Shown here in pieces: positions 1 to 7,601 of a DNA stretch of 23,299 bases. The notes beneath the pieces were generated by a model. That model was given only the letters and a program-made list of their open reading frames with translations. It was not told where the DNA came from and searched no databases. Within the stretch, counting starts at the first letter, position 1. Each line of letters opens with the position of its first letter. The stretch is from J088 sp003695505 [NCBI: Candidatus Dadabacteria bacterium] (lineage in GTDB: Bacteria > J088), in contig RFIY01000037.1 in the NCBI GenBank assembly GCA_003695505.1, positions 1 to 23,299 of the forward strand. The letters run 5' to 3'. The position numbers and the translations under genes are program-made.

Positions 1-201
1 CGCAGCCGCTCGATCTGCTTCATCACCTTTTGCGCAGTCTCCTGGTTGTCCCAGAATCCCGGCGCGGATGCCTGCCGTTCGAGCAATTCGATTTCTTCTC
101 TGCGGCGATCCGGGTCAAAGATACCCCCTTACGGCATCGAGCCGCGTCCGGGAGTCCTCGATGCGGCGCTGCAAATCGCCGTATTCAATCGTCTGGTTCA
201 T
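1..201 (-). CDS. prfB: Peptide chain release factor 2 (N-terminal part, runs off the left edge)
   Basis: This is the first part of RF2, which recognises UGA and UAA stop codons in the ribosomal A site and triggers peptide release. The ATG at 201 is preceded by GAGG at a good spacing and opens a 28-codon zero frame (MNQTIEYGDL..., ending VRGYL) that stops at an in-frame TGA (117-115). Moving +1 after the CTT codon continues into DPDRRREEIELLERQASAPGFW, the typical RF2 N-terminal helical region, which stays open to the window edge. The gene is therefore intact but needs the frameshift described in the next entry. Its start overlaps the last 17 bases of lnt, so the two are probably cotranscribed and translationally coupled. 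In many gammaproteobacteria prfB follows recJ directly; here recJ lies about 13.6 kb away on the same strand. Confidence 0.93.
114..129 (-). promoter_or_regulatory. prfB: Programmed +1 ribosomal frameshift site of prfB
   Basis: On the minus strand the sequence reads AGG GGG TAT CTT TGA C. As far as I recall it is identical to the classic E. coli prfB site. AGGGGG acts as an internal Shine-Dalgarno-like element three bases upstream of the slippery CTT, and the UGA stop is followed by C, a weak termination context. When RF2 is scarce the ribosome pauses at UGA and slips from CUU to UUU, and the full-length protein is made. When RF2 is plentiful, termination occurs after 28 codons. This is autogenous control. 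The call rests on the sequence match and on the RF2-like reading frame continuing only in +1. Confidence 0.95.
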
Positions 202-1777
202 GTTGTGCCTCATTCGTCATCGAGTTCAGGTTTGCGGCCACGCGGCGCAACCTGTAACGCTGCCAGAGCGCGCACGCAAACATGCCCAGTGTACACAGCA
301 GCCAGAAACCGTGCAGCCATCCGGCTACCGCAACGTATGGTGCGGCATCGGATGGCCTGGGATGAGCGATGAGTACGTCGCGATGATTCAGCGGCAGCAG
401 CTTGCGCAATGCGCCGGTTCGGTCGATCCAGGCTGAGATGCCTGTATTTGCGGCGCGAACGATCGGCAACCCGGTCTCGACGGCCCGTAGCTGTGCTTGC
501 GCCAGGTGCTGCCAGGGCGCCGCCGTTTCCCCAAACCACGCATCGTTGGTCAATTGCACGAGCCAGCGCGCGCCGGAGCGAGCGAACTGGGCCACCTCAG
601 CCGAAAAAATCACTTCGTAGCAAATCAGCACGCCAAACGGCTGTCCCGCGACCTCGAGCAGATTCCGCTCGCGTCCAGGCTGGAATTCGCCGACGCCAGG
701 CACCAGTTTGCGTACGAAAAAGAGCAGATCCTCGTACGGAACATACTCGCCGAACGGAACAAGATGGACCTTGTCGTACGCCCCGACTTCTTTTCCCTCG
801 GCGTCGAGCAGCCACGCACGGTTGAACAGCATCGGCACATCGCGTCCCGGTGGAAACCAGTACGCGGGCGCGCCAAACAGGAGCGGCACTCCCAGCTCGC
901 GCGCAATTTCACGAACAGCGCTGCGATCTGGCCCCGGATTCTGGAAAAAGAACGGCATGGCCGTTTCTGGCCAGACGACGAGATCGAGCGCCGTGACCGT
1001 CGTTGCCCGTCGCGACAGATCCTCATAGAGATGGATCGTCATGTCCTTCATTTCGGGCGTCCACTTCAGTTCCTGCTCGATGTTCCCCTGAACGACCGCA
1101 ACGTTCAGCACATCGTTCGACTGTGGCAGCCCGTCGAGCTGCAACATCGCGGCAAACCACCCGACCGCAATGCCGGCGGACACCAGAAGCGGCACGGCCC
1201 GCCGACGCCCGGATCCGAACTCCACACCCGCAGCAATGAGCCACAGCACAATCAGCGCGAGTCCGGATTCGCCAATCCATCGCGCCGGCGCCAGCCAGGC
1301 CGGAACCGCGGTCAACGGTAACGCAACTGGAGACCAGGGGAACCCCGATAACATCACGCCGCGCATTTCTTCGAACGCCACAATCGCGACCGGCAGGATC
1401 CACCAGCGGTGCACGGCAAATGAGCGCAACGATGTCAGCAGCCGCACGGACCAGACCGCAGCGCCAACGAACAACGCACACCAGGCTGCCAGCAACAGCT
1501 CTGGCGGGACGGACAACACCCACGGGAACAAACCATATTCGTGCAAAAGCGGTACGATCCAGTACAGCGAAACGCCGAACCAGCCCAACCCAAACCGCCA
1601 GCCACTGCGAAAGCCACCGCCGTGCTGCCAGCGGCTCAGCGCCAGTGACCATCCAGCAACCATCAACCACCACGGCCCGATGCCCGGCATCGCGGCACCA
1701 ACGAGCGCGCCTGCCAGGATATCGAGGCAGACGCCGAGCCAGCGGTATCTTTCGCGTTCTGTCACAGTTTGCTGCAT
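185..1777 (-). CDS. lnt: Apolipoprotein N-acyltransferase
   Basis: This inner-membrane enzyme transfers an acyl chain from a phospholipid to the N-terminal cysteine of apolipoproteins, the last step of lipoprotein maturation. From the ATG at 1777 the product has 530 residues, against about 512 in E. coli. It has a hydrophobic N-terminal half with several membrane segments and a C-terminal nitrilase-fold domain. The three catalytic residues are visible: Glu271 (WPETAMPF), Lys336 (KVHLVPFGEY) and Cys386 (LICYE). They align almost exactly with E. coli 267/335/387. The open frame extends up to 1882, but that would overlap the upstream lipoprotein gene and adds an unlikely leader, so I chose 1777; it has no strong ribosome binding site. 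A further membrane segment sits at the C-terminus (GWLHGFWLLCTLGMFACAL). The 3' end overlaps prfB by 17 bases. Confidence 0.95.
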   Translation of the reverse strand: MQQTVTERERYRWLGVCLDILAGALVGAAMPGIGPWWLMVAGWSLALSRWQHGGGFRSGWRFGLGWFGVSLYWIVPLLHEYGLFPWVLSVPPELLLAAWCALFVGAAVWSVRLLTSLRSFAVHRWWILPVAIVAFEEMRGVMLSGFPWSPVALPLTAVPAWLAPARWIGESGLALIVLWLIAAGVEFGSGRRRAVPLLVSAGIAVGWFAAMLQLDGLPQSNDVLNVAVVQGNIEQELKWTPEMKDMTIHLYEDLSRRATTVTALDLVVWPETAMPFFFQNPGPDRSAVREIARELGVPLLFGAPAYWFPPGRDVPMLFNRAWLLDAEGKEVGAYDKVHLVPFGEYVPYEDLLFFVRKLVPGVGEFQPGRERNLLEVAGQPFGVLICYEVIFSAEVAQFARSGARWLVQLTNDAWFGETAAPWQHLAQAQLRAVETGLPIVRAANTGISAWIDRTGALRKLLPLNHRDVLIAHPRPSDAAPYVAVAGWLHGFWLLCTLGMFACALWQRYRLRRVAANLNSMTNEAQHEPDD

Positions 1778-1808
1778 CCGGTCGCCAGGTCGGGAAACGG
1801 TACTGGCT

Positions 1809-2384
1809 TCAGGGCCAGCGGAGGGTTGTCTGGCGGCCTCCGACAGCCTGCACATGCAATTGCAGCGGCGCGTCCAGTGCACTCACGGGCAGGGGAAACG
1901 TCAATAGCGCCGCAGCACTCCAGGGATTCCACGCCGGAAAAAACCGTTCAAATCCCACCGGCACCCGAAGCGTGTCGATATGTTTGGGGAAAACACGCGG
2001 CTCGCCCTCGGTGGACAAGAAAAAAGACCACGGGCTGTCCGGCGGTTCCACGAGCCGCCAGTCACGATGCTGCGCCGTCAGTATCAGCAGCAGTGTTGCC
2101 TCGGTTCCGCCGGGCGCAAAACCAACGATATCCGTGATGGCGCGCCCGGGCATCTCGCGTGCAATCGTCGATGTCAGAGCCGTCGCGAATGCATTCGACA
2201 GCAGGGTGGCACTGACCAGGCCAACGGTTTCGAAGTTGCTGTACAAGCGACCATCGCGCGTCGCGTGCTCGTGCGGCAAGCCCTGCCCAACCGCCCCCGG
2301 AAAAGTCTGGGAAACGCGCTCCCAGCTCGAACAGCCCGCAGCCGTCAAGGCAAGCAGACACAGTATGGCGATCGGTCGCCTCAT
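1809..2384 (-). CDS. Small lipoprotein of unknown function between pyrE and lnt
   Basis: The product has 191 residues and begins MRRPIAILCLLALTAAGC, a type II signal peptide with lipobox TAAGC. Cys18 would be the acylated residue after cleavage. The next residues are Ser-Ser, not Asp, so under the E. coli +2 rule it would go to the outer membrane. I do not recognise the mature domain. It contains a central Ala/Ser/Thr-rich, possibly helical stretch (VGLVSATLLSNAFATALTST) and a C-terminal part rich in Pro, Trp and Phe. It does not resemble LptE or LpoB as I remember them. The ATG overlaps the pyrE stop by four bases (ATGA), and lnt starts 31 bases after its stop. The gene therefore appears to sit in a pyrE-lipoprotein-lnt operon, next to the enzyme that would finish its own maturation. 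That functional link is inference only. Confidence 0.8.
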   Translation of the reverse strand: MRRPIAILCLLALTAAGCSSWERVSQTFPGAVGQGLPHEHATRDGRLYSNFETVGLVSATLLSNAFATALTSTIAREMPGRAITDIVGFAPGGTEATLLLILTAQHRDWRLVEPPDSPWSFFLSTEGEPRVFPKHIDTLRVPVGFERFFPAWNPWSAAALLTFPLPVSALDAPLQLHVQAVGGRQTTLRWP

Positions 2385-2968
2385 GAAAGCAATTCGCTGC
2401 GAGTAAACAAAGCGCGCACCGGGTAACCCGCCTCTTCGATCGCCTGGCGCCCGCCCTCTTCCCGGTCAACAACGGCAAACACAGCACAAATATTCAGCCC
2501 GTGCGCACGAACCCGTTCACACGCCTGCAGCGCACTGCCGCCGGTGGTCAGCACATCCTCAAGCAGGACGACGGGCGTTCCGTCGGCAAGGTCGGGGCCT
2601 TCGATCCAGCGTCCGGTTCCGTGCCCTTTTGCCTGCTTGCGAATCAGAAAGCCCAGCAAACGACGACCGAGCGTCCAGGCGGCAAGACTGGTGGCTGTCG
2701 TCAGCGGATCCGCGCCCAATGTTGGTCCGCCGACGGCCTCTACGTCGGGATAATCCGCGAGTTCGGCCGTAAACAGCCGACCGATCCACCATGCGCCTTC
2801 CGGATCGAGCGACGTCTTGCGCACATCGACATAGAGATCACTCTGTTTTCCGCTGGCCAGCGTGAAATTTCCGGTGCGAACGCTTCGCTCGCGCAAAATA
2901 TCCGCCAGGCGGGTGCGGCCTTCCTGATTCGACAGTTGCAACTGGGCGGGCAGGGTTGAGGCGTTCAT
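2381..2968 (-). CDS. pyrE: Orotate phosphoribosyltransferase
   Basis: This cytosolic enzyme makes orotidine 5'-phosphate from orotate and PRPP, the fifth step of pyrimidine synthesis. From the ATG at 2968 it has 195 residues, slightly shorter than the E. coli protein. The PRPP-binding signature VVLLEDVLTTGGSA lies at residues 133-146. A Lys-rich catalytic loop (RKQAKGHGTG) lies at 110-119, and the N-terminal region has the FTLASGKQSDLYVD segment typical of the family. The frame is open up to 3106, but that extension runs through a hairpin and the tRNA gene, so it cannot be coding. GGAG about nine bases upstream of 2968 supports the chosen start. The stop overlaps the following lipoprotein gene by four bases. 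The hairpin at 3029-3060 lies about 60 bases upstream, so pyrE may depend partly on read-through from the tRNA transcript; I saw no convincing separate promoter. Confidence 0.95.
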   Translation of the reverse strand: MNASTLPAQLQLSNQEGRTRLADILRERSVRTGNFTLASGKQSDLYVDVRKTSLDPEGAWWIGRLFTAELADYPDVEAVGGPTLGADPLTTATSLAAWTLGRRLLGFLIRKQAKGHGTGRWIEGPDLADGTPVVLLEDVLTTGGSALQACERVRAHGLNICAVFAVVDREEGGRQAIEEAGYPVRALFTRSELLS

Positions 2969-3028
2969 TGCAATGGACTCCGACTTCTGAATTCTGGAAC
3001 GCTGCGGATGCATAAAGCATAACAGGAC

Positions 3029-3060
3029 AAAGCCCGATCCGTGTCCCCGGACCGGGCTTT
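3029..3060 (-). terminator. Strong hairpin terminator between tRNA-His and pyrE
   Basis: On the minus strand a 13-base-pair stem with one G-T wobble (AAAGCCCGGTCCG pairing with CGGATCGGGCTTT) closes a six-base loop GGGACA. It begins four bases after the tRNA-His 3' end. Only three T residues follow the G+C part of the stem, so termination could be partial or the hairpin could serve in 3' processing of the tRNA. It also sits in the leader of pyrE, a gene attenuated in E. coli. No leader peptide typical of pyrE attenuation was seen. Confidence 0.65.
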
Positions 3061-3064
3061 GCTG

Positions 3065-3139
3065 GGTGGATGACCGGATTTGAACCGGCGACCTCCAGGG
3101 CCACAACCTGGCGCTCTAACCGACTGAGCTACACCCACC
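3065..3139 (-). tRNA. tRNA-His (anticodon GTG)
   Basis: The minus strand folds as a full cloverleaf. The acceptor strands are GTGGGTG and CATCCAC. There is an extra G at position -1 facing C73, the mark of tRNA-His. The D arm starts TAGCTCAG. The anticodon arm is CCAGG-TTGTGGC-CCTGG with anticodon GTG, and the T arm is GCCGG-TTCAAAT-CCGGT. The bases after C73 are CAG, so the CCA tail is not encoded and must be added by nucleotidyltransferase. This is unlike E. coli, where all tRNA genes carry CCA. Confidence 0.96.
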
Positions 3140-3279
3140 ATGACGCTGGATTGATTCTGAAAACAGTTCCGCGGGCGATTCGGCGCAATGCCGGGACGCC
3201 CGCGATTCGTTCCATGCTACAGCAGATCCGGCGGCATACGCAACCAACACGTTTACCGCAAAACATTCTCGTATGGGAC

Positions 3280-3285
3280 TATACT
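3280..3285 (+). promoter_or_regulatory. Weak candidate -10 box for the antiporter gene
   Basis: TATACT lies 32 bases upstream of the antiporter ATG, in the short divergent region between tRNA-His and the antiporter. No good -35 hexamer is found 16-18 bases upstream, so this is only a candidate and may need an activator. The rest of the intergenic stretch 3140-3317 shows nothing else I can name. Confidence 0.3.
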
Positions 3286-3317
3286 GAACGTGGGTTTCGC
3301 CGGTCGGGGGCAGCGGC

Positions 3318-6017
3318 ATGCACGGCGCACAACACATTCTGCTGGCTGTATTTCTGGTTCTGGTACTGGCGGCGGCAACCCGGCGTCTGTCGCAGGTGAT
3401 CCCGCTGCCCTACACGGCGCTGTTGTTGCTGACAGGGCTCGGACTCGGCGCGGCTGCGAAAACCGCGCAAATTCAGCAGCTCGCTCCGGGCCTGGCCGAG
3501 GCCCTGACCGGACTCGCGGCGATCGATCCCCACCTGCTGTTGTTTCTGTTTCTGCCGCCGCTGCTGTTCGAATCAGCCTTTGCGCTCGATCCTCACGTCT
3601 TTCGCCGTAGCGTTGGTCAGATCGTCCTGCTTGCGGTTCCGGGTCTGTTGCTGGCAACGTTCGGCATCGCCGCCCTGATGAAGGGCATCCTGACGCCGTC
3701 CTGGGACTGGCCGACGGCGCTGATGTTCGGTGCGCTGCTCGGCGCCACGGATCCGGTCGCTGTCGTCGCAATTCTGCGTGAAACCGGCGCCGGCGGTCGC
3801 CTCGGTGCGATCGTCGAGGGGGAATCACTCCTCAACGATGGCACCGCCATCGTCACGTTCAGCGTCTTTTTTGCGTTGGCGACCGGGCAGGCCGACTTCA
3901 GTGGGGCCGCTGTCACGGCGTCGTTTGCCCGTGTCTCGCTGGTCGGCGTCCTCGTTGGCCTGGTCATCGGTGCGCTCGCCGTGCACTGGATCGGCACGGT
4001 CGTTGAGGACGCACTGGTGGAAATCACGATCACAATCACCGCGGCCTGGTTGACCTGGTACGTTGCCGAAGACCTGCTGCACGTCTCCGGCGTACTGGCA
4101 ACCGTTGCACTGGGACTCGTCTTCGCCTGGAGCGGACGACAGCGCATCAGCGCGGCCATCGATGCGTTCCTGCATCAGTTCTGGGAAATGATGGCGTATC
4201 TGGCAAACTCGTTGATCTTCGTACTGGTCGGCGTACTGATCGCCGTACGCGCACCGCTCGGCGATCCAACGGCCTGGCTCCAGCTCGCTGGTTTGTATGT
4301 CGGTATTCATGTTGTTCGCGGGGGCGCCAACCTGCTGCTTTATCCGGCGCTCCAGCGCCTGGGGTACGGCATGACGCACGCCGAGCTCGCACTTCTGTCC
4401 TGGGGCGGGCTGCGTGGCGCAGTCGGCCTGGCGCTGGCGCTCGTCGTCGCGGGTCACGACGGCCTGCCGCAGGATGTCCGCGATCGCGTGCTGTTTCTGA
4501 CGGGGGGAATCGTTGTTCTGACCCTGCTCATCAATGGTTCGACAACACGCCTGGTGCTGCACTGGCTCGGACTCGACCGCATCCCGGAAGCGCGGCGTGC
4601 GCTGCTTGCGCAGGTCGCCAACCGCCTGCACGACACGGCCGCGCGGGAGTTGCTGGTGTTGCGCGACGACCCCTGGCTGCGCCAGGCGGACTGGCAGCGC
4701 GTACAGCGAGACAACCCGGCTCCTGAGCGGGCCAACGAAATGGCCGGAACGTCCGGCAGCAGCATTCAGGAGCTGCGCCAGCGCCTGGTTGCCGTCGAGA
4801 AACGCGCCTACTGGCGGCAATTCGAAGACGGCGTGGTGCGGCCGGAACTGCTGCGCGGCCTGCTGGAGGCCTCCGATGCACTGGCCGATAGCGAAGTTCC
4901 CCTGTCCGACCGCCGAGCATTCGCGCCGCTGTTGTCGACGCCACGTTGGTTACAAACCTTGTCGAAACGCCCCCGGTTTGCACGATTGGCCTGGCCGCTT
5001 GTGACTCGCCGCCTGGAAAACCAGTACGAAATCGCCCGTGCCGTGGCAACTGCACAGGAAGAAGTCCTGCGGGCTCTGGAGGTCCTGGCAACCGATGACG
5101 ACGTACAGGCCGAACTCGAAACCGAAATTCAACGGGCGCGACGAGACGCCCTGGACATCCTCGAATCGACTGCCGAAGGCTTCGCGGCGCTGGCCGCGGC
5201 CGTGCAGACGCGCATCGCCTTGCGCAGTATCGCAACGCGCCTGCGTCACGAGCTCGAAGCGATCATTCGCGAAGGCGTCGCAAACGAAAGTGAAATCGAA
5301 CCCTGGAGAGCCAGAATCCGCCGCGCGATGCATGTACACCTCGGGCGCGACGCGCGCATTCGCGCGATCGATCCATTATCGCTGATCCGGCAGATTCCCT
5401 GGCTCGAAGGCCACGGCGAAGCCATCGTACAACGACTTGCCGAAGCGGGACAGGAGCGCGTGTACGCCCCGGGACAGGAAATTTTTCGGCAGGGTGATCC
5501 CGGCGACCATCTCGTGTTGCTTGCGCACGGACTGGCAGATGTCTGGATCACCTCCCCGGACCAGGAACGTATTCACGTCGCGCGACTCGACCCGGGCAAT
5601 ATTCTTGGAGAAATGGCGCTGATTACCGGTGAACCCCGCACGGCCACCGTGACCGCCCATACACCCGTCACGGTGCTGGCCGTTCCATTTGCTGCAATTC
5701 AGCCGATTCTCGACGACAAACCAGAGCTTGCCGAACGCCTGCTCTGGCTGACCGCCGTACGCCTCGCCGAAAACCTGCTGGCCACGCGACCACCGTGGAC
5801 CGACTGGAACCGCAGCGGCCTGCGACGCTGGCTGCTGATGGGGCGTATAGAACCTGTCAAGGCAGGACAGCGGGTCGAACTGACTCGCCCGGCCGTCCTC
5901 GTCACTGGACGTATGCAGGCAGGCAACGAGTCTCCAGAGGTCGCGCCGGCATTGCTGACGCCTGGCGCCTGGGTCGCCAATGAACGATCACACCTGTTTC
6001 ACCTGCCGCAGCAGTAA
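3318..6017 (+). CDS. CPA1-family Na+/H+ antiporter with C-terminal cyclic-nucleotide-binding domain (SOS1-like layout)
   Basis: This 899-residue inner-membrane protein probably exchanges Na+ for H+. Residues 1 to about 420 form the transporter: many hydrophobic segments, ATDPVAVV at 143-150, the ion-binding EGESLLNDGTAIV with Asn173-Asp174, and the SWGGLRGAVGLALAL helix near 364-378. Residues of about 430-700 are hydrophilic and look mainly helical. Residues of about 705-815 are a cyclic-nucleotide-binding fold: RVYAPGQEIFRQGDPGDHLVLL, then GEMALITGEPRTATV with Glu765 and Arg774. These match the residues that bind the ribose and phosphate of cAMP or cGMP in CAP-type domains. This order is known from plant SOS1 and related bacterial exchangers, and sperm NHE also carries such a domain. 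The tail after 815 is unrecognised. GGGGGC precedes the ATG. It is the only plus-strand gene here and converges on the act operon. Actual nucleotide binding is inferred. Confidence 0.88.
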   Translation: MHGAQHILLAVFLVLVLAAATRRLSQVIPLPYTALLLLTGLGLGAAAKTAQIQQLAPGLAEALTGLAAIDPHLLLFLFLPPLLFESAFALDPHVFRRSVGQIVLLAVPGLLLATFGIAALMKGILTPSWDWPTALMFGALLGATDPVAVVAILRETGAGGRLGAIVEGESLLNDGTAIVTFSVFFALATGQADFSGAAVTASFARVSLVGVLVGLVIGALAVHWIGTVVEDALVEITITITAAWLTWYVAEDLLHVSGVLATVALGLVFAWSGRQRISAAIDAFLHQFWEMMAYLANSLIFVLVGVLIAVRAPLGDPTAWLQLAGLYVGIHVVRGGANLLLYPALQRLGYGMTHAELALLSWGGLRGAVGLALALVVAGHDGLPQDVRDRVLFLTGGIVVLTLLINGSTTRLVLHWLGLDRIPEARRALLAQVANRLHDTAARELLVLRDDPWLRQADWQRVQRDNPAPERANEMAGTSGSSIQELRQRLVAVEKRAYWRQFEDGVVRPELLRGLLEASDALADSEVPLSDRRAFAPLLSTPRWLQTLSKRPRFARLAWPLVTRRLENQYEIARAVATAQEEVLRALEVLATDDDVQAELETEIQRARRDALDILESTAEGFAALAAAVQTRIALRSIATRLRHELEAIIREGVANESEIEPWRARIRRAMHVHLGRDARIRAIDPLSLIRQIPWLEGHGEAIVQRLAEAGQERVYAPGQEIFRQGDPGDHLVLLAHGLADVWITSPDQERIHVARLDPGNILGEMALITGEPRTATVTAHTPVTVLAVPFAAIQPILDDKPELAERLLWLTAVRLAENLLATRPPWTDWNRSGLRRWLLMGRIEPVKAGQRVELTRPAVLVTGRMQAGNESPEVAPALLTPGAWVANERSHLFHLPQQ

Positions 6018-6264
6018 CCTTACGTCTCTGAAGATTTTCGCGCTCCGGACAGTACCGTCGGTTTCCGGCAGGCGCCAGCTCAATTCGAAAACGGCATTCT
6101 TCAATCGGCAACGCGTCAGTATTCTCACCTTGCGGCGCGTGGACAGAAACCTGTGAACGTAACGTCGGTGCTCTCAAGGTATCTGAGCCCCCTGGACAGA
6201 CTTTCATTGCCCGTTCGGCTCGTGATTACTCTTGCAGCTCGGGGTTAGGATCGAGTTCGGCCAC
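6018..6264. other. Intergenic region between the antiporter and the act operon terminator; no gene supported
   Basis: No RNA gene, repeat or terminator for the antiporter was found here. The plus frame of the antiporter stays open for 76 codons after its TAA stop, to a TAG at 6246. A minus-strand frame starting at 6207 is open into the antiporter gene. Neither has a ribosome binding site or recognisable protein features, so I treat the region as non-coding. Confidence 0.5.
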
Positions 6265-6297
6265 AAAAAAAGCGGGTCCCGAGGGACCCGCCAAAAA
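6265..6297 (-). terminator. Intrinsic terminator of the act operon
   Basis: On the minus strand the stem GCGGGTCC pairs with GGACCCGC across a CTCG tetraloop and is followed directly by seven T residues, a classic rho-independent terminator. It lies about 20 bases beyond the actF stop codon. On the plus strand no T run follows the hairpin, so it should work for the act operon only and not for the convergent antiporter transcript. Confidence 0.93.
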
Positions 6298-6317
6298 GAG
6301 CACTAGCGATGCGAGAT

Positions 6318-7601
6318 CTAGTGATGATGACTACCGTGCTCCAAAACATCCTGAAAGACTGGGTCGCCAACCGGCAAAACCGGCACGTTGCGCAGGAAAA
6401 AGCCGTATGAGGCGAGAAAGAGTCCACCAAAGAACAGGTTCGCGACGCCGTCGATCCAGCCTGGATAGACCGCCTCGGCCGGCGCGACCGGGGCGTGCGG
6501 AAACTGGGATGGGATCACGATCATCCAGTACATCAACCAGAGACCAAGACAAATGATCACGCCAGCGAGTGCAAGGTACTTCGGCTGCCACTTCATCGTC
6601 TTTGGCAACAGGATCCACCACGGCACGATCCAGACCATCGCCAGAATCGTCCAGGCGAGGTTCTCGTACGCACCGGTCGTCCGCTTGATCACATAGCCGA
6701 TTTCTTCGGGCATATTGCCATACCAGATCGGCAAATATTGCGACCACATCAGATACGTCCAGACCATCGTGAACGCAAACATCAGCTTGCCGACATCCCA
6801 GAACTGGTTCTTGCCGATGTAGGCCTCGAGTTGGCCTCGTCGCACAACTGTAGCGCAAATAATGCCGAGAAACGCCATGCCTGCGAGCATGTTGGCCATG
6901 AAGATGAAACCGCCGAACATCGTGGAGTACCAGAACGGTTCCATGCTCATCAGCAGGTCAAACGCGATCAGGCTGACCAGCAGCCCATACAGAATCCCGG
7001 TCAAGGGGCTGAGGCGCACCAGACGATTCTGTACCGCCTGCCATTCGTCCTCGCCACCCGTCGCAGAACCGAACAGGCGCTGAAAGAACGCCGAGGCGTA
7101 GTTTGCCTGCTTCAGCGGCCGGACGTCGCCTTTCAGCGACAGATACAGGTAGCGCATGAACACGGCCACAAGCAACGTGATATAGAGCGTCGTCCGTGCG
7201 AACACATTGACGGGGTTGAGCCAGGTTTCTTTATGTGGGATCGGATGATGTACCCATTCGTACACATGCGATGCCCAGGCACCGCCGACCAGTACAAAAA
7301 ACAGGACCCAGGCCACGGGCAGATAGAACGCGGTTCCTTCGGCAAACCGCATCAGGCTGCGCCCCCAACGCGCATTGGTGATCCGCATCGCGACCGACCA
7401 CATCACACCACCCAGGGCCAGGCCGAGCCAGAAAAAGTAATTGCTCACGAATGCCCGCCAGGCCGCGTCAGCATCGGTAAACAGGGCGGCCACCCAGCCA
7501 GCGAGCCCCACGGCTGCCAGCGCCAGGGCTCCGGACTTCAGAAAGGCCGGAGTATCGAACTGGGTACGTTTGATTGCTTCGTCGAGTCTTGTGGTGCTCA
7601 T
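6318..7601 (-). CDS. actF: Alternative complex III membrane subunit ActF (NrfD-like)
   Basis: This 427-residue integral membrane subunit of alternative complex III has about ten hydrophobic helices. Recognisable segments include NYFFWLGLALGGVMWSVAMRI near 54-74, the SLIAFDLLMSMEPFWYSTMFG stretch, and a WTYLMWSQYLPIWYGNMPEE loop typical of ActF. ActF is homologous to ActC, and in the known structures the two form the membrane core, with conserved polar residues proposed as proton pathways. The C-terminus ends in a His-rich tail (GSHHH). The ATG overlaps the actE stop by four bases (ATGA). It is the last gene of the operon; no actG follows, only the terminator. Confidence 0.93.
   Translation of the reverse strand: MSTTRLDEAIKRTQFDTPAFLKSGALALAAVGLAGWVAALFTDADAAWRAFVSNYFFWLGLALGGVMWSVAMRITNARWGRSLMRFAEGTAFYLPVAWVLFFVLVGGAWASHVYEWVHHPIPHKETWLNPVNVFARTTLYITLLVAVFMRYLYLSLKGDVRPLKQANYASAFFQRLFGSATGGEDEWQAVQNRLVRLSPLTGILYGLLVSLIAFDLLMSMEPFWYSTMFGGFIFMANMLAGMAFLGIICATVVRRGQLEAYIGKNQFWDVGKLMFAFTMVWTYLMWSQYLPIWYGNMPEEIGYVIKRTTGAYENLAWTILAMVWIVPWWILLPKTMKWQPKYLALAGVIICLGLWLMYWMIVIPSQFPHAPVAPAEAVYPGWIDGVANLFFGGLFLASYGFFLRNVPVLPVGDPVFQDVLEHGSHHH

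Noticed and set aside
497-1321. Plus-strand open frame of 274 codons opposite lnt
   Set aside because: The minus strand encodes an unmistakable Lnt with all catalytic residues; the plus frame is Arg- and His-rich shadow sequence.
2969-3106. Longer N-terminus for pyrE
   Set aside because: It would run through the terminator hairpin and into the tRNA-His gene; the ATG at 2968 has a ribosome binding site and gives the normal protein length.
3825-4820. Minus-strand open frame of 331 codons opposite the antiporter
   Set aside because: The plus strand encodes the transporter core motifs; the minus translation is low-complexity Gln/Asp/Arg-rich and has no recognised domain.
5902-6207. Minus-strand frame of 101 codons downstream of the act terminator
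   Set aside because: No ribosome binding site, odd composition, and two thirds of it only mirrors the antiporter gene or its flank. No promoter seen.
6018-6248. In-frame open extension of 76 codons after the antiporter stop, suggesting read-through or a recent nonsense mutation
   Set aside because: A frame this long without stops is expected fairly often in G+C-rich DNA, the translation shows no recognisable motif, and the antiporter already has all expected domains.
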